From Caldilineaceae bacterium (GTDB lineage: Bacteria > Chloroflexota > Anaerolineae > Caldilineales > Caldilineaceae), in assembly GCA_022842065.1 (NCBI GenBank), contig JALHQH010000007.1:242125-306124 (forward strand): a DNA stretch of 64,000 bases, in the 5' to 3' direction. Position 1 is the stretch's first letter, and every line of letters starts with the position of its first letter. This document shows positions 27,224 through 37,891 of this stretch, piece after piece. The notes below the pieces were generated by a model. It made no database searches. It was not told the DNA's origin and saw only the letters and a list, made by a program, of their open reading frames with translations. The translations under genes and the position numbers were made by a program.

Positions 27224-27853
27224 TTAACGCGTTTCAACCACAAGCGCGGTCGGCAATGCCCACGAATAGTGCTCCTCTTGCAAGGGCAGAGAATAGCTCT
27301 GCCCGGCACAGGCGCGACAGAGAGAGCGTTCCCCAACCTTCACTTCCCGTTCGTTGATAATCTCCTCGCCACAGTGTGCACAGTTCACGCGCACACCGGG
27401 CCGGCTGACGATCTCTGCAATCGGCGTCGTCAGTGTTACCGGCGCGACGGTCAACAGTTCGGCATCGGGCATGATCTGATACGCCCGTAATTGGGCAAAG
27501 TAGTGGCGCGGTTCAGCGGGGGCGTAGGCATAGGCGCGTTCGCGGACATCGAGGCGTGGAGCCACCCGCACGGCGGCGCCTGTTTTGACATCGACAAAAG
27601 TAGCCGCGATTTTGCCGTAATCCGCCACGCGCAAGGTGCGATGGCCGACGGTGCAGCCCGTGGCCACTTCGACACCGTCGGCAAAACAGCCGTCGGTCTC
27701 CAGAATGATCAGCAGGCGTTTGTCGCTGCGGGGCAGGTCCAGCCCCAAGGCTGCGCCACCGGCCAGGCCAATGCGCGCTCCCAAAATCTGGCGCGGACAG
27801 AGGTGGCTGTGGCGCGCGGTGGAAATTTCGAGGATCGTCTGTAACGCATGCAT
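27224..27853 (-). CDS. fmdE: FmdE-family protein with C-terminal zinc finger
   Basis: AAGGAG precedes the ATG by 8 bases. It has the FmdE pattern SHLCPRQILGARIGL, then ILETDGCFADGVEVATGCTV and ADYGKIAATF. FmdE was named as a subunit of formylmethanofuran dehydrogenase, and the family is common next to molybdenum enzymes. A DksA/TraR-like zinc finger follows (CAHCGEE...CRACA). It lies between ttrA-like and ferredoxin genes on the same strand. Methanogenesis is not implied; an accessory role for the molybdoenzyme is more likely. Confidence 0.85.
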   Translation of the reverse strand: MHALQTILEISTARHSHLCPRQILGARIGLAGGAALGLDLPRSDKRLLIILETDGCFADGVEVATGCTVGHRTLRVADYGKIAATFVDVKTGAAVRVAPRLDVRERAYAYAPAEPRHYFAQLRAYQIMPDAELLTVAPVTLTTPIAEIVSRPGVRVNCAHCGEEIINEREVKVGERSLCRACAGQSYSLPLQEEHYSWALPTALVVETR

Positions 27854-28132
27854 CGTATCTGCTCCTTTTCAATTCAGTCCCAAGCATTGTGATTGGGACA
27901 TCGGGAGGTCGCTGCGTTTCCGCAAGTGACCCGGCATACCGCCGTGTAGCGGGTGCGGTCGGCAAACCATGACGGATGTGGTAGGTCTGTCGACTCGGAG
28001 TTTGCGTATAATTTTTACAGCGAAGGGCGCAAAGAGCGCGAAGGGGGCGCAAAGCAACGCTAGCGGTGAGCCTTTGCGAACCTTTGCGCTCTTGGCGCCC
28101 TTCGCGGTAGAAAAGACTTGGCCCTTAAGCCA
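27854..28132. repeat. Spacer with imperfect inverted repeat
   Basis: At 28015-28115, gcgaagggcgcaaagagcg and its approximate complement (cgctcttggcgcccttcgc) flank gcaacgctagcggtgagc. The element belongs to the same family as those around 33.9 and 34.4 kb. It separates the ttrA-like and fmdE genes. Confidence 0.65.
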
Positions 28133-31100
28133 CTATACCTTCTCCAACTTCACCATCGTATCATAGAAGACGGCCGAACCGCCCACCAAATCACGCAACG
28201 TTGTGTTGGGATTGTGGGTGTCGGTGCGCATGGCGGCGTTGGCGTGGATGCCGGTCTTGCGCCGGGCATCACCCACGATCACCTCGCCGTCGATCAGCGT
28301 GTCGTTGGCGCCATAAGCCCAGTGGCCATAGCCCAGGTTGAAGCCCACCACGCCGGGGCGCAAGCCTTCCAGCACCTCGATCTTGCCATCCATAGGGATC
28401 TCGATGCCGTTGCCCAAATCCCAGACACCGGCAGGATTGCTCTTGGAAGTGACACGCACGATGTCGCCATTGTTCAGATTCATGCGGCGGGCATCAACGC
28501 TGTTCATAATCACCGAGTTAGTTGGCTCGACCGCACGTAGCCAATAGTTGCCGGACGTGCGGCTTTTAGTTTGCATCATGGTGCGATAGGTGATCAGATG
28601 CAGATCATAGCCCTCGGCCTCATCTTGCCGCGAAACCTCATTGCCCAACGCATCGCGTCCTGGCGTGAAGTAGCGCGCCACCCCGCTAAAGTTGCTGCCG
28701 GTCATACTGTCCTTGGTGTCGGCGGTCTTTTCGCAGTAGAGGCTCAGATATTTGCCATACTTATTGGATAGTTGATCACCGCTGAGAATTTTGCCATAGG
28801 GCTGGAAGCGTCCGCCACGGTTAAGCACCGTTACCACGCGGCGCCAGAGGCTTTCGTCGTTGTCAATGGCGGCTTGCCAGGCATCGACATCAAAGACGCT
28901 CTTGGGCAGGTGGCGGCGGCTTTGGAGGAAGAGTGCCACTTCTTCATCAGAGGCTTCGGCGACGGCGTCGGCCAATTCCGGTTTTTCGCCATAGGCCACG
29001 TTGGCGGTCTGTTTGATGTAAAGGTCTTCGGCCCGCTGCCAAGGCTTGCCTTCGCCGAAACCATTGGGACCAAAGCCCGGCAGTTCCATCTTTTCGGCAA
29101 TGGCCAGGAGGAAGCTTTCCAGACTGATTGGTTGTTCAATGCCAAAGACGGTAGCCGTTTCGGTGAGCGGTGCAATCACCGGCTGGCGGATCGGCGCGTT
29201 CTTGACGATAATATTTGGATGCGACTTCTGGAATTCCCAGCGCTCCAGATAGGTGAGATCCGGGATGATATAGTCGGCATAGAGCGACGTTTCGCTGACC
29301 ACAATGTCAATATTGACAAAGAGCGGCAATTTGGCCGGATCTTTGAGCACTTCAATGTTGGTGTTGCCTGCCGGCAGGGAGTAGACCGGCGCCCCCATAT
29401 ACAAGAAGAGCGCCTTGATCGGGTAGGGGTAGGCATCGCCAATCGAAGGGACGATCTCCTGATAGATATCGGTCGCCAGCGGATACCAGGGGCGCTTGGC
29501 TGGGAAACCGTCAAAGATCGTGCTGGTCTCGTACTTGCCGGAGCGGATGATCGTATGGCCGAACTTGCCCATGGTGCCATTGGTCAGCTTAGCAATCGGA
29601 TAGGGTTGACCTTCTTTGCCGCCATTCTGGTCATAGGCTTTGGCGACTGACATGCCGCCGGCATAGTCATAGTTGCCAATCAGCAGGTTAAGATCGTTCC
29701 ACGCCTGCACATTGTAATAGCCATTCGTGTGCTGGCTGACGCCGCGGTGGATATCCGCACAAGCTTTGCGCCCGTGGCTGGTAAATTCTTGGGCAATGGC
29801 ATAGAGATCAGCCCCATTGACGCCGGCGATCTCCGCCCACTCTTCGACCGTATGTTCATTGGCGCTATCGAAAAGCACCTGCAAGCCACTTTTGACCTTG
29901 ATCTGGATGGCTTTGCCCTCTTTGTCAACGCCTTCGACTTCGCCATCGACCAACAGATCGCCGATGGCTGCATCTTCTTTGGCGTTCGGGTCAAAAGTGA
30001 CCGGCTTGCCCTCTTGCAGCACGACAAAGGGATCGAGTTTCCACCTGCCGCTGCCGTCAGCCTTATCTAATTCGGTGGCTTCGATGCCTAGATCGGAGCC
30101 GCGCAGCAGTTTGCCCGGTTTGCCTGCGTCGTCCACCTTGATCAGCCAGGCAGAGTTGCAGAAATTCGGTTCGCCGGCCGCGGTAGCCGCGGCCTGGTTG
30201 GCATTCTCCAGATAGCCTTTGTTATAGCGTTCATTGCTGATCACAATTTGGATTAACGCCAGGGCAATCGCCGCCTCGGTGCCGGGAATGTTGGGCAGCC
30301 ATTTCCAGGCTTTGCTGCCGGTCTTGCCCAGGCGGGGGTCGATCACCACATAGCGCAAGCGCCCTTCGGCAATGCCGTCGGTCACCTTGGAGACGCGGTA
30401 GGGCGGACCATAGCCCCCTTCAAAGACATTGTTGCCAACCAGGATCGCAAACTCGGTGTTGGCCAGATCGCCTTGCCAGTAGAACTTTTCACCACCGCTC
30501 CATTTGCCCTCGACAAATTGGTCACTCATCGCCTTGCCGGTGAAATAGAGCGACCCCTGACAGACGGTGGTATGACCGTGAGCGTTGACCGAACCAAAGG
30601 CATCGCCGGCAAAGCGCTTGAGGATTTCGCCGCGGCCATCCTTGAGGCGGCCCCAGGCAAAGGTAAATTGATTGTTCTTCGGCCCCAGATCAGGATGATC
30701 AGGGTCGATCAGGGTATCCAGGTGGTCGGCAAAAGTCTGCTTGAACTCGGCGACCAGCCCTTTTTGTTTCTCGCGATCCTTTTCGGCCAGGATGCCATCG
30801 ACCGCCTTGGCCATTTCTTTGCCCACTTTGGCGTCAGTCAAAGCATAGAGTTCTTTGAGCCCAGGCGTGGTGCTGCCGTCGGCAAAGCTGCCGCCGTTGA
30901 CAATCTCCTCAATCGCCTGGGCAAACGCAATGCTCTCCCACTGATTGGCGCCACGCGCGCCGGTGCGCTTTAGGACTTTGCGCAGGCGATAGGGGTCATA
31001 GGTGCTTTGCAGCCCGGCTTGCCCTTTGGGACAGATCCAGCCGTCAATGCCGCCGGTCTCCAGCGGGGAAGTTTCATAGTCCAGATAGGGCCAGAAGGTC

Positions 31101-31468
31101 GAGGGGCTGAAAGGGTTGCCGTCGATCTTGGCGACGACCCCGTCGATCAGTTTGACCTTGATCGCACAGCCGGTGTTACACTGGAGGCAGGAGGTATAGA
31201 GAATATTGTTTGGATCAGCCAACGGATAGACGCCATTGGCATCGACCGCGGCTTGCGCAATGGCGCTGGGGGCCGTGGCGGCCTGCAAGCTTTGCGTCAA
31301 GACCGGCAGTTGGGTCGCCAGCACCATTGTCCCACCGACGAGTGCCGAAGTCTGAATAAAGGTGCGGCGGTTCAGGGTCATGGGTTGCGTTTGTTCGTTA
31401 GCGCCAGCGGTTGCGCCATCATTCGTGGCCGGCACCGTTGATTGCAGTTGTTTATCTGTCGTGTTCAT
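28133..31468 (-). CDS. ttrA: Tetrathionate reductase-type molybdopterin catalytic subunit
   Basis: I chose the ATG at 31468 (1111 aa); the longer frame would read through a spacer repeat. A twin-arginine signal ([15 protein letters not shown]) shows Tat export. An N-terminal 4Fe-4S motif (CLQCNTGC ... CPKGQAG) is followed by the molybdopterin domain. Segments resemble Salmonella TtrA as I remember it: [28 protein letters not shown] (likely Mo-ligating Cys), [43 protein letters not shown], and [10 protein letters not shown] near the end. It would reduce tetrathionate or a related sulfur or arsenic oxyanion outside the membrane, fed by the B and C subunits. Substrate is inferred from similarity. 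Confidence 0.82.
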   Translation of the reverse strand: MNTTDKQLQSTVPATNDGATAGANEQTQPMTLNRRTFIQTSALVGGTMVLATQLPVLTQSLQAATAPSAIAQAAVDANGVYPLADPNNILYTSCLQCNTGCAIKVKLIDGVVAKIDGNPFSPSTFWPYLDYETSPLETGGIDGWICPKGQAGLQSTYDPYRLRKVLKRTGARGANQWESIAFAQAIEEIVNGGSFADGSTTPGLKELYALTDAKVGKEMAKAVDGILAEKDREKQKGLVAEFKQTFADHLDTLIDPDHPDLGPKNNQFTFAWGRLKDGRGEILKRFAGDAFGSVNAHGHTTVCQGSLYFTGKAMSDQFVEGKWSGGEKFYWQGDLANTEFAILVGNNVFEGGYGPPYRVSKVTDGIAEGRLRYVVIDPRLGKTGSKAWKWLPNIPGTEAAIALALIQIVISNERYNKGYLENANQAAATAAGEPNFCNSAWLIKVDDAGKPGKLLRGSDLGIEATELDKADGSGRWKLDPFVVLQEGKPVTFDPNAKEDAAIGDLLVDGEVEGVDKEGKAIQIKVKSGLQVLFDSANEHTVEEWAEIAGVNGADLYAIAQEFTSHGRKACADIHRGVSQHTNGYYNVQAWNDLNLLIGNYDYAGGMSVAKAYDQNGGKEGQPYPIAKLTNGTMGKFGHTIIRSGKYETSTIFDGFPAKRPWYPLATDIYQEIVPSIGDAYPYPIKALFLYMGAPVYSLPAGNTNIEVLKDPAKLPLFVNIDIVVSETSLYADYIIPDLTYLERWEFQKSHPNIIVKNAPIRQPVIAPLTETATVFGIEQPISLESFLLAIAEKMELPGFGPNGFGEGKPWQRAEDLYIKQTANVAYGEKPELADAVAEASDEEVALFLQSRRHLPKSVFDVDAWQAAIDNDESLWRRVVTVLNRGGRFQPYGKILSGDQLSNKYGKYLSLYCEKTADTKDSMTGSNFSGVARYFTPGRDALGNEVSRQDEAEGYDLHLITYRTMMQTKSRTSGNYWLRAVEPTNSVIMNSVDARRMNLNNGDIVRVTSKSNPAGVWDLGNGIEIPMDGKIEVLEGLRPGVVGFNLGYGHWAYGANDTLIDGEVIVGDARRKTGIHANAAMRTDTHNPNTTLRDLVGGSAVFYDTMVKLEKV

Positions 31469-31489
31469 CGTGTTTAACCTTTGTAACGA

Positions 31490-31578
31490 TTCAGGCACCC
31501 CACCCCGACCCTCCCCGAGTACAGGGAGGGAGCTACTTGCTCCTCCCCCGTACTCGGGGGAGGTTGGGAGGGGGTTAG
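31490..31578. repeat. GC-rich inverted repeat between ttrC and ttrA
   Basis: caccccgaccctccccgagtac and its near complement cgtactcgggggaggttggg flank gggagctacttgctcc. It is an interspersed palindromic element inside the operon and could form a strong mRNA hairpin that modulates ttrA expression. Confidence 0.65.
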
Positions 31579-31584
31579 TTGTTG

Positions 31585-32751
31585 TTACTTGCTCACCGTG
31601 GTGGATTTCGCCAACCCAAAGACCCAGTAGCCAAGCAGCACAATCATGCCGCCCAGGCCGAGCGTGCCCAACCAAACCAGCCACTCCATCATGGAAGGGA
31701 AGTAGGCAAAGGTGAGGCCGGGGCCGGTAAAGGCGTGGGCTAACCCTTCTAACTCTTCCTGGGCCAGCGCCGGAATCACCAGATTCAGTTTGGTGGCCAG
31801 CCCCATGCTGGCCACCAGGGCACCAGCCACGCCGGTTAGCAGCACGTTGCCCCGATTAAAGAGGAGCAACAGCGCCGGGACGACAACCCCCAAGCCCAAG
31901 TGCAAGCCCCAGAAAACCCACCAATAAGGGCCGGTGAGAATCGTCCACAACGTGGCGCTCTTGGCGGGCACTGCGGCGTAGAGACCGGTGCTATATTCGG
32001 CCCATTCCAGCACAATCACCACGCCCAGGAGCACCAAGGTAATTGTCCCGAGGCGGCGGGCAATGGCGGGGGAGAGTTGATTAAAAATAAAGGCGGTGAC
32101 CATGACAAGCCCAACGCCAAATAACCCTGCTTCGGCCAGGAAGAGCACCGGGGTGAGTCCCGATTCCCAGACGGCCCGCGCCCCGACGACGCCAAAGAGC
32201 GCGCCTTCGGCACCGGCAAACATGACGGCAAAGATAAAGGCCAAAGCTGCCAGCCGCTGCACAAAGGCAGGAATCACACCACGGATGGAAGCGACCAAGC
32301 CCAGTAACAGAATCACCCCATAAATCACATAAAACCAGGACATCCACCCCATGACCGAAGTCCACGAGGTTTCCAGCAGCAATTTCCAGGCGCGCAGGGG
32401 ATGGCCTAGATCCAGCCAGACGTTGGTCATGCCGACAGCAAAAGCGGCCAGCGCCACCAGAATGGCCAAGCGGGCAACCCCATAATATTTTTCTTGACGC
32501 AGCATGAGAATCACCGCGGCCAGGGCAAAGGCCCCGGCGGATGAGCCGATAAAAGCCACATACGCGGCGATCCAAAGTCCCCAGGGCACATAAGAGCCAT
32601 AAGCCGCCGCGGCGTGGCCCTGTTCAAAGCGTAGCATCAGCCCATAGACACCAGCTGCGCAACAGGCCAACGCCAGCAGCCAGGCCAGCGGTTGGGCCCA
32701 ACGTTGCCGTGGGCTTGGTTGATCAAAGTGTGTTGAAGCGAGTGTAGTCAT
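31585..32751 (-). CDS. ttrC: NrfD-family membrane quinol subunit (TtrC-like)
   Basis: GAGG precedes the ATG. The 388-aa protein has about nine hydrophobic helices and NrfD/PsrC-type features: [27 protein letters not shown], and [12 protein letters not shown] near helix ends. It would anchor the complex and oxidise menaquinol. It lies between the iron-sulfur subunit and the catalytic subunit in the usual B-C-A order, and the menaquinone genes in this window supply a compatible quinone. Confidence 0.82.
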   Translation of the reverse strand: MTTLASTHFDQPSPRQRWAQPLAWLLALACCAAGVYGLMLRFEQGHAAAAYGSYVPWGLWIAAYVAFIGSSAGAFALAAVILMLRQEKYYGVARLAILVALAAFAVGMTNVWLDLGHPLRAWKLLLETSWTSVMGWMSWFYVIYGVILLLGLVASIRGVIPAFVQRLAALAFIFAVMFAGAEGALFGVVGARAVWESGLTPVLFLAEAGLFGVGLVMVTAFIFNQLSPAIARRLGTITLVLLGVVIVLEWAEYSTGLYAAVPAKSATLWTILTGPYWWVFWGLHLGLGVVVPALLLLFNRGNVLLTGVAGALVASMGLATKLNLVIPALAQEELEGLAHAFTGPGLTFAYFPSMMEWLVWLGTLGLGGMIVLLGYWVFGLAKSTTVSK

Positions 32752-32894
32752 CTTGGCACCTCTTGATAATCAGTCGTCAATGCGCTGTGCCTTTCGGCAA
32801 CAACCGCATTGGTGAGTAAATTCTGAAGGGAAAACCACAAAGTCTTGTAAGAGTGCCTTCGTATGTCTTCGTGTGTCTTCGTGGATCAAATTTA

Positions 32895-33620
32895 TTAAAC
32901 CAGATAGAAAACCTTGGGCTTGGTGCCAAGCTCTTCCTTCAGCACCACAACGTTTGGTTGCGCCGCCATCTTTGCAACCAAGCTCTCCGGGTCGTTGAGA
33001 TCACCCATGTAGTTGGCAATGCCGATACAGGTGGTGACACACATGGGCAGTTGCCCCTGTTCCAGCCGGTGGACACAGAAATGACATTTGCGTACATTGC
33101 CGATGGGGGACTCTTCCGTGCCCGGTTGGCGACTGCGCGCTTCGCCATATTCAAAGTTCGGCAGCAATTCATAGACCTCTTGCTGTGGCGTATCGGCGGT
33201 GTAGGTGTAACCAACATCAAAGGTGCGCGCCGAGTAGGGGCAAGCGGTGACACAGTAGCGGCAGCCGATGCACTGTTCATAGTCAATCGCCACAATCCCG
33301 TCGGGCCGTTTCCAGGTGGCGTTAACCGGACAGACCGGCACACAGGGCGGCTCTTCGCATTGCATACAGGGTCGCGGCATAAAGCGCCGGGTGACATTGG
33401 GGTAAGTGCCAATCTCCTGATCGAGCACAGGGCGATAGACCACGCCAGGCGGCAGCTTATTTTCGGCCACGCAACTAATCGTACAGGCGTGACAGCCGAC
33501 ACAGCGGCGCAGGTCGATGACCATGCCCCAGCGTCGTTCACTTTCCGGTTTTTCCAGCGCACGTTTGATATCAGCTTGCATGCGCAACAGCGTGTTCTCT
33601 TTGGGTACGAGTTCGGTCAT
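32895..33620 (-). CDS. ttrB: Four-cluster iron-sulfur subunit (TtrB-like)
   Basis: The ATG at 33620 has AGAGG 8 bases upstream. In the 241-aa protein four 4Fe-4S motifs are visible: [11 protein letters not shown] (Cys40, 43, 46, 50), [34 protein letters not shown] and [20 protein letters not shown]. This is the DmsB/PsrB/TtrB arrangement that carries electrons from the membrane subunit to the molybdenum subunit. It has no signal peptide of its own, so co-export with the Tat-carrying TtrA would be expected. It is the first gene of the ttr block. Confidence 0.85.
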   Translation of the reverse strand: MTELVPKENTLLRMQADIKRALEKPESERRWGMVIDLRRCVGCHACTISCVAENKLPPGVVYRPVLDQEIGTYPNVTRRFMPRPCMQCEEPPCVPVCPVNATWKRPDGIVAIDYEQCIGCRYCVTACPYSARTFDVGYTYTADTPQQEVYELLPNFEYGEARSRQPGTEESPIGNVRKCHFCVHRLEQGQLPMCVTTCIGIANYMGDLNDPESLVAKMAAQPNVVVLKEELGTKPKVFYLV

Positions 33621-33841
33621 GGTTCCCACCTCTCAACAGGGGTCGATCTGACTTGTTAATCGTGATCAGAAAGCAACTGTCGCTAGGATAGAACAATTCT
33701 TATACGCGCGGTAGCAGGGAAAGCTTGAGTAGCTGTCCGGTAAAGCTTGACAGATTGGCAAAAAACGATGGGGAAAACCCTGACAAAAGACCGTTGACGG
33801 GGTCGATTATGTGGAATAGATTATGCGTAATACACCGAGGC
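33621..33841. other. Presumed ttr promoter region
   Basis: This 220-base stretch between ttrB (minus) and the GxxExxY gene (plus) contains the short dyad AGAA-N3-TTCT near 33690 (atagaacaattcttat). It is a candidate regulator site only. No convincing hexamer pair was found by eye. Confidence 0.3.
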
Positions 33842-33921
33842 CTTTCTACCGCGAAGGTCGCAAAGAGCGCGAAGAAACTTTGCGTTTTCTTCGCGCTCTT
33901 TGCGACCTTCGCGGTAGAAAG
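33842..33921. repeat. Perfect 36-bp inverted repeat left of the GxxExxY gene
   Basis: The arms 33842-33877 and 33886-33921 are exact complements (core ctaccgcgaaggtcgcaaag), with an 8-base loop ctttgcgt. The element ends 35 bases before the start codon. Confidence 0.9.
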
Positions 33922-33956
33922 CTTTTACACTTTTCAATGAACCAAGGAAGTCAACC

Positions 33957-34346
33957 ATGAAGACCAGACAAGAAATTGAAGCAATTGCCACAATCATTGT
34001 GGACGCGATGATCTATGTTCATCGGAACTTAGGTCCTGGGCTGTTGGAATCCACTTATCAGGTGTGTTTCGCCCATGAACTGCAAAAGCGAGGCATTCGT
34101 GTGCAATGTGAAGTGATGCTGCCGGTGCGCTATGATGGCATCACCATTGACGCCGGCTACCGGATCGACATGCTGATCGAAGAAGTGATCATCATTGAAA
34201 ACAAAGCGGTTCAAGCGTTACTACCCATCCATGAAGCCCAACTGCTCACCTATCTCAAACTTTCTAATTTCAAACTCGGCTTCCTTGTTAATTGGAACGT
34301 CCGGCTCATGAAAGACGGCATCAACCGTTTTGTCAATGGTCTATAA
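33957..34346 (+). CDS. GxxExxY family protein (PDDEXK-like)
   Basis: AAGGAAG precedes the ATG by about 6 bases. The 129-aa protein has the defining GPGLLESTYQ motif, then RIDMLIEEVIIIENKAV, matching the D...ExK core of PDDEXK-type nucleases, and LGFLVNWNV near the end. The family is usually described as nuclease-like, with unknown substrate. It lies opposite to all neighbours, between the ttr genes and their likely sensor genes, and is bracketed by two related inverted repeats. This suggests a small self-contained element. Confidence 0.85.
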   Translation: MKTRQEIEAIATIIVDAMIYVHRNLGPGLLESTYQVCFAHELQKRGIRVQCEVMLPVRYDGITIDAGYRIDMLIEEVIIIENKAVQALLPIHEAQLLTYLKLSNFKLGFLVNWNVRLMKDGINRFVNGL

Positions 34347-34348
34347 GG

Positions 34349-34431
34349 TCTTTTACCGCGAAGGTAGCGAAGAGCGCGAAGAAAAACACAGAAAGAGCCT
34401 TTGCGTTTTCTTCGCGACCTTCGCGGTAGAA
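34349..34431. repeat. Inverted repeat right of the GxxExxY gene
   Basis: ttttaccgcgaaggtagcgaag and its approximate complement cttcgcgaccttcgcggtag flank gcgcgaagaaaaacacagaa. It is an imperfect relative of the 33842-33921 element. Confidence 0.8.
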
Positions 34432-34432
34432 A

Positions 34433-35110
34433 CTATACAGCCCCACCATCCAACACCCCCAACTCCACGGCAAACCGCATGAGCGCGATTCGATTCGTGA
34501 AGCCCAATTTGTCCATCATGCGTGATTTGTAAGTCTCTACCGTTTTGATACTCAGCACCAACTCATCGGCGATCTCCTGGTTGCGATAGCCGAGCGCCAC
34601 CAACCGCAAGAGCTGTGCCTCCCGCTCACTGAGCTGGTCATAGCGCTGTTGCGCGGCACTGCGTAGTTCCGCTGGCGCCGCTTGGGCCGGTGCTTCGGGC
34701 ATCAACAAGACTTTGGCGTGGGGGGGGTGGAGATAGACGCCGCCTTGGTGTACGGCGCGAATGGCGGCCAGCAACTCGTCACCCGCGGCCTGTTTGAGCA
34801 CAAAACCGGCCGCGCCTGAACGCATCACCTGGCGCAGGTAAAGGGGGTCATCGTGCATGGTCAGCGCCAACACTTTGCTCGCCACGGCCTGGGTGCGTAG
34901 TTGATCCAGCGCTTCTAACCCGTTACAGTGGGGCATGTTGATATCAAGCAAAATGATATCGGGCCGCAGCGCAACGGCCTGGCGAATACAAGCAAAGCCA
35001 TCGTTCGCCGCGCCAACCACCAGCATATCCGGCTGGGCGTTGAGCATCGACTCCAGGCCGGCTTGCAGCACGGCATGGTCATCGGCAATGAGAATCCGGA
35101 TCTTTTTCAT
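34433..35110 (-). CDS. LuxR/NarL-type response regulator (TtrR-like)
   Basis: The 225-aa protein has an N-terminal receiver with the acidic pair Asp10/Asp11, phospho-acceptor Asp56 ([10 protein letters not shown]) and Lys in AAGFVLKQ. The C-terminus is a LuxR helix-turn-helix ([20 protein letters not shown], then [17 protein letters not shown]). Its ATG overlaps the kinase stop by 4 bases (35107-35110), so the pair is translationally coupled. By position and type it should control the nearby ttr genes. Confidence 0.9.
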   Translation of the reverse strand: MKKIRILIADDHAVLQAGLESMLNAQPDMLVVGAANDGFACIRQAVALRPDIILLDINMPHCNGLEALDQLRTQAVASKVLALTMHDDPLYLRQVMRSGAAGFVLKQAAGDELLAAIRAVHQGGVYLHPPHAKVLLMPEAPAQAAPAELRSAAQQRYDQLSEREAQLLRLVALGYRNQEIADELVLSIKTVETYKSRMMDKLGFTNRIALMRFAVELGVLDGGAV

Positions 35111-36570
35111 AACGGTAGCTCCACGTAGACGGTTGTCCCTTCGTCGTTGCTTTCCAGATTGAACTGGCCGCCCAGTAGTTCGGCCCGCTCGGCCATACCA
35201 TGAATACCCACACTGCGTTCGGCGCGGCGCGCTTCGCCGGGGTCAAAGCCGCGGCCATTATTTTCGACAATCGCCTGGACGCGGCCGTCGCGCTTAAAGA
35301 GCAAAACGCCAATCTGATCCGCATGCCCGTGACGTGCCGCATTGGTGAGCGCTTCTTGCACAATGCGATAGAGCGCCACCTCAATCGTGGCCGGCAGACG
35401 TTGGGGCAAATCGCAGTGCAATTGAATATCGATGGTTGGATAAAGGGCCCCAAAATCGGTACAGTAGCGTTCCAAGGCGGCCGGTAACCCTAGATCATCT
35501 AAAATACTGGGGCGTAGTTGGCGACTCAACGTGCGGACCTGCGCCAACGTCTCCACGGCCACCTTGCCCATCTCTGCATTCTTCGCCTGGATGAGGGCCA
35601 GATCGTCCGCCTCGGCCACGGCACGGGTGGCGACAATAAAGGAAGTCAACACCTGGCCAACCCCGTCATGCAATTCGCGGGCGATGCGCTTGCGCTCATC
35701 TTCCTGGGCGTTGATCAGCTTTTTGAGCAGCCGCGCACGCGCCGCCTCTTTCTCGGCGACGACCTGCCGACTGGCGTCAAGGTCGGTGACCATCTGGTTG
35801 AAGGCATCGGCCAGCGCGCCGATCTCGTCATCCGCCCAGTGGGGGGCGCGGGCGCTCAGATCACCCTGGCCAATCTGGCGCGTCGTCTCGACCAGATCCA
35901 AGATCGGGCGGGTGAGCAGCCAGGTGAGCGCGATGGCGGCAATGATGCCCACCACAGCGACGGCGAGGGTTGTGAAGAGCATCTGGCCGGTGACGGCGTT
36001 GATAATCCCGGCCAGGCGCGTTTCCGTCAGCCCCACCCGCACCAGCCCGGCGCGCCCTTCAAAGATTGGGGCGCTAAACTCGTGGACCACCCCTTCCGCG
36101 CTGCTGTAGGGCAGATGGGTTACTTCGCTGCCGGCATGGGGTTGGGCACGACTGGTGAGCGCTGGATCAAGCAGGGAAATCGGAAACCCATTGTCGCCAA
36201 AGGTGTGGGCGAGGACATGGTGATTGCTATCGACCACAAAGGCATAAAGCGTATCCGGATGGTTGGCCACGGTCGCGGTGAGCAGTTGATAGAGCGCATA
36301 GGTGTCGTTGAGCAGAATTGGGTCAACGCTGCGCGCCGCCAAATCACCGGCCACCGAGACGCCGCGATTCTCCAGTTCACTCATAAAGACGCGCTGCATC
36401 ACACTGCGCACTTGCCAGGTGACGCCAAGGCCCAACACCGTGGTGAGGACAAGCACAATCCCCATGATTTTGGTGCGGACATTGACACTGCCTAGTCGGG
36501 TCAAGCCGCGTTCTAACCAGTTGCCCCAGGTGTGACGCGAACGCAACCAGGGTAGCGATAACGTCCTCAA
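35107..36570 (-). CDS. Sensor histidine kinase, HAMP plus HisKA_3
   Basis: In the 487-aa protein, membrane helices ([16 protein letters not shown] and [19 protein letters not shown]) flank an extracytoplasmic region of about 130 residues. A HAMP domain, a coiled segment, and the NarX-type dimerisation helix with the phospho-acceptor His in [12 protein letters not shown] (about residue 301) follow. The ATPase domain has [20 protein letters not shown] and [14 protein letters not shown]. Start and stop overlap the flanking genes by 4 bases each. It probably reads the PhnD-like lipoprotein encoded just upstream. Confidence 0.9.
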   Translation of the reverse strand: MRTLSLPWLRSRHTWGNWLERGLTRLGSVNVRTKIMGIVLVLTTVLGLGVTWQVRSVMQRVFMSELENRGVSVAGDLAARSVDPILLNDTYALYQLLTATVANHPDTLYAFVVDSNHHVLAHTFGDNGFPISLLDPALTSRAQPHAGSEVTHLPYSSAEGVVHEFSAPIFEGRAGLVRVGLTETRLAGIINAVTGQMLFTTLAVAVVGIIAAIALTWLLTRPILDLVETTRQIGQGDLSARAPHWADDEIGALADAFNQMVTDLDASRQVVAEKEAARARLLKKLINAQEDERKRIARELHDGVGQVLTSFIVATRAVAEADDLALIQAKNAEMGKVAVETLAQVRTLSRQLRPSILDDLGLPAALERYCTDFGALYPTIDIQLHCDLPQRLPATIEVALYRIVQEALTNAARHGHADQIGVLLFKRDGRVQAIVENNGRGFDPGEARRAERSVGIHGMAERAELLGGQFNLESNDEGTTVYVELPL

Positions 36571-37481
36571 GGCGCGACCGCCATCTCTTGCACCAAGGCA
36601 CGCACGCTGGCATAGGCTTGGTCAGCAATTGGTTGAAAGCGATCAATGCCCAGATTGATCAAGATGCTTTTCCCCACCGGATCCTGATCCATGGTCAGCA
36701 ACACATCTTGGAGTTGGCGTTGCTGACGGGGTGACAGTTCAGGTGGCACGACCACCGGGGGAATGCCAAAGGGCGGCGAGCGGTGAATGACGCGGATGCG
36801 CGCCCGCAGCGTTGGGTCGCGCAGAAGAGCGTAATCCAAAACGAGACTATCCACGGCCGCGCCATCGGCCACCCCATCGGCCACTGCGGCAATCGCCCGA
36901 TCATGGCTATAAGTGAAAAAAGTACGTTGAAAGAAACGTTCGGGCGTGGCATCAAGCTGGCGGACCAAGTGCGTGGGATAGACACGGCCACTAAAGCTGA
37001 TGGGATCGGTAAAGGCAAAGACTTTGCCGCGCAGATCAGCCATGCTTTGGGCGGTACTGTCCGCCGGCACAATCAGGTCGGAATAATAAACCGCTTCGCC
37101 ATTGATGGTAGGCGCAACCAGCAAGGTCATGCCAAATTGATCATGGCCGTCGATGTACGCACTGGTGCAGACAAAGGCGAGATCAACCGCGTCCGCGGCG
37201 ACCAATGCGTTTACTTCGGCATAGGTGCGGCGCTGGATGAGTTGCACCGGACGTGCAAGTTTATCGGCCAAGTAGTTCGCCAGTTCGGTATAACTTTCGA
37301 CGGTGCCCTGGGGTGAAATGATGGCGGCCACGGCGATGCGCAACGGCACAACAGCGGCCTCCGCCATCGCCGGCAGCAGGGCGCGTTGGGTCAGGTCAAC
37401 ATAGGGTAACGGTGCTGCTTTGGCAGATGAGCAGCCGAAGAGGAGCAACAGCAAACAAAGGAGCAACCAACGCTGGTTCAT
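36567..37481 (-). CDS. PhnD-like substrate-binding lipoprotein, sensor partner
   Basis: The ATG at 37481 has GAGG 7 bases upstream; an ATG 12 bases earlier is less well placed. The signal peptide ends in a lipobox (LLLLFGCSS). The mature 304-aa protein reads as a PhnD/TtrS-type periplasmic binding fold: [37 protein letters not shown], and the late motif [10 protein letters not shown]. In Salmonella TtrS a domain of this type is fused to the kinase. Here it is separate but coupled to the kinase gene by a 4-base overlap. Transport is unlikely because no permease is present. Confidence 0.82.
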   Translation of the reverse strand: MNQRWLLLCLLLLLFGCSSAKAAPLPYVDLTQRALLPAMAEAAVVPLRIAVAAIISPQGTVESYTELANYLADKLARPVQLIQRRTYAEVNALVAADAVDLAFVCTSAYIDGHDQFGMTLLVAPTINGEAVYYSDLIVPADSTAQSMADLRGKVFAFTDPISFSGRVYPTHLVRQLDATPERFFQRTFFTYSHDRAIAAVADGVADGAAVDSLVLDYALLRDPTLRARIRVIHRSPPFGIPPVVVPPELSPRQQRQLQDVLLTMDQDPVGKSILINLGIDRFQPIADQAYASVRALVQEMAVAP

Positions 37482-37891
37482 GGTCAGCCTCATGGATTCA
37501 AGACATGCTTCAGGTCAGGAAAGCAGCACGCAGGTGCGGATTGGATCGCACCCCTGCCTTACCATACCGAAAAAATGTCCTGCGCACAATGGGAATTAGG
37601 TGAGTCCCATGACTGGCCACATGGATAGGTTGGAATAATTTGGTAAGGCTGAATAAAAAATGATCCACGTAGACACACGAAGATCTATTTTTCGTGTGTC
37701 TACTAAGAGGAAAGCAATTATTATAGCAAATATTTTTTAATATCATCTATTTCTGCTTCTTGACCCGGCTTGTCTATGCGGGTGGAGGCACTACAAAGCA
37801 AGATGGTGCGTCCGCCTCTGTTTCTTTGATGTCAAATAAGGCTCCGCCCCTTAGTTGCTTCGTGGATAATTAAGAAATCTAAAATGGCCTG
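37482..37891. other. Spacer with hairpin element
   Basis: These 410 bases carry no gene. They contain the hairpin at 37669-37703 and an A/T-rich stretch near 37715-37750. No other structure seen. Confidence 0.5.
37669..37703. repeat. Hairpin with loop GATCTATTT, version 1
   Basis: A 13-bp perfect stem GTAGACACACGAA / TTCGTGTGTCTAC has loop gatctattt. A second hairpin with the same loop but a different stem is at 40531-40563. Confidence 0.8.

Noticed and set aside
27224..27853. Evidence for methanogenesis or formylmethanofuran metabolism
   Set aside because: Only the accessory FmdE-type protein is present; the family is widespread beside unrelated molybdoenzymes.
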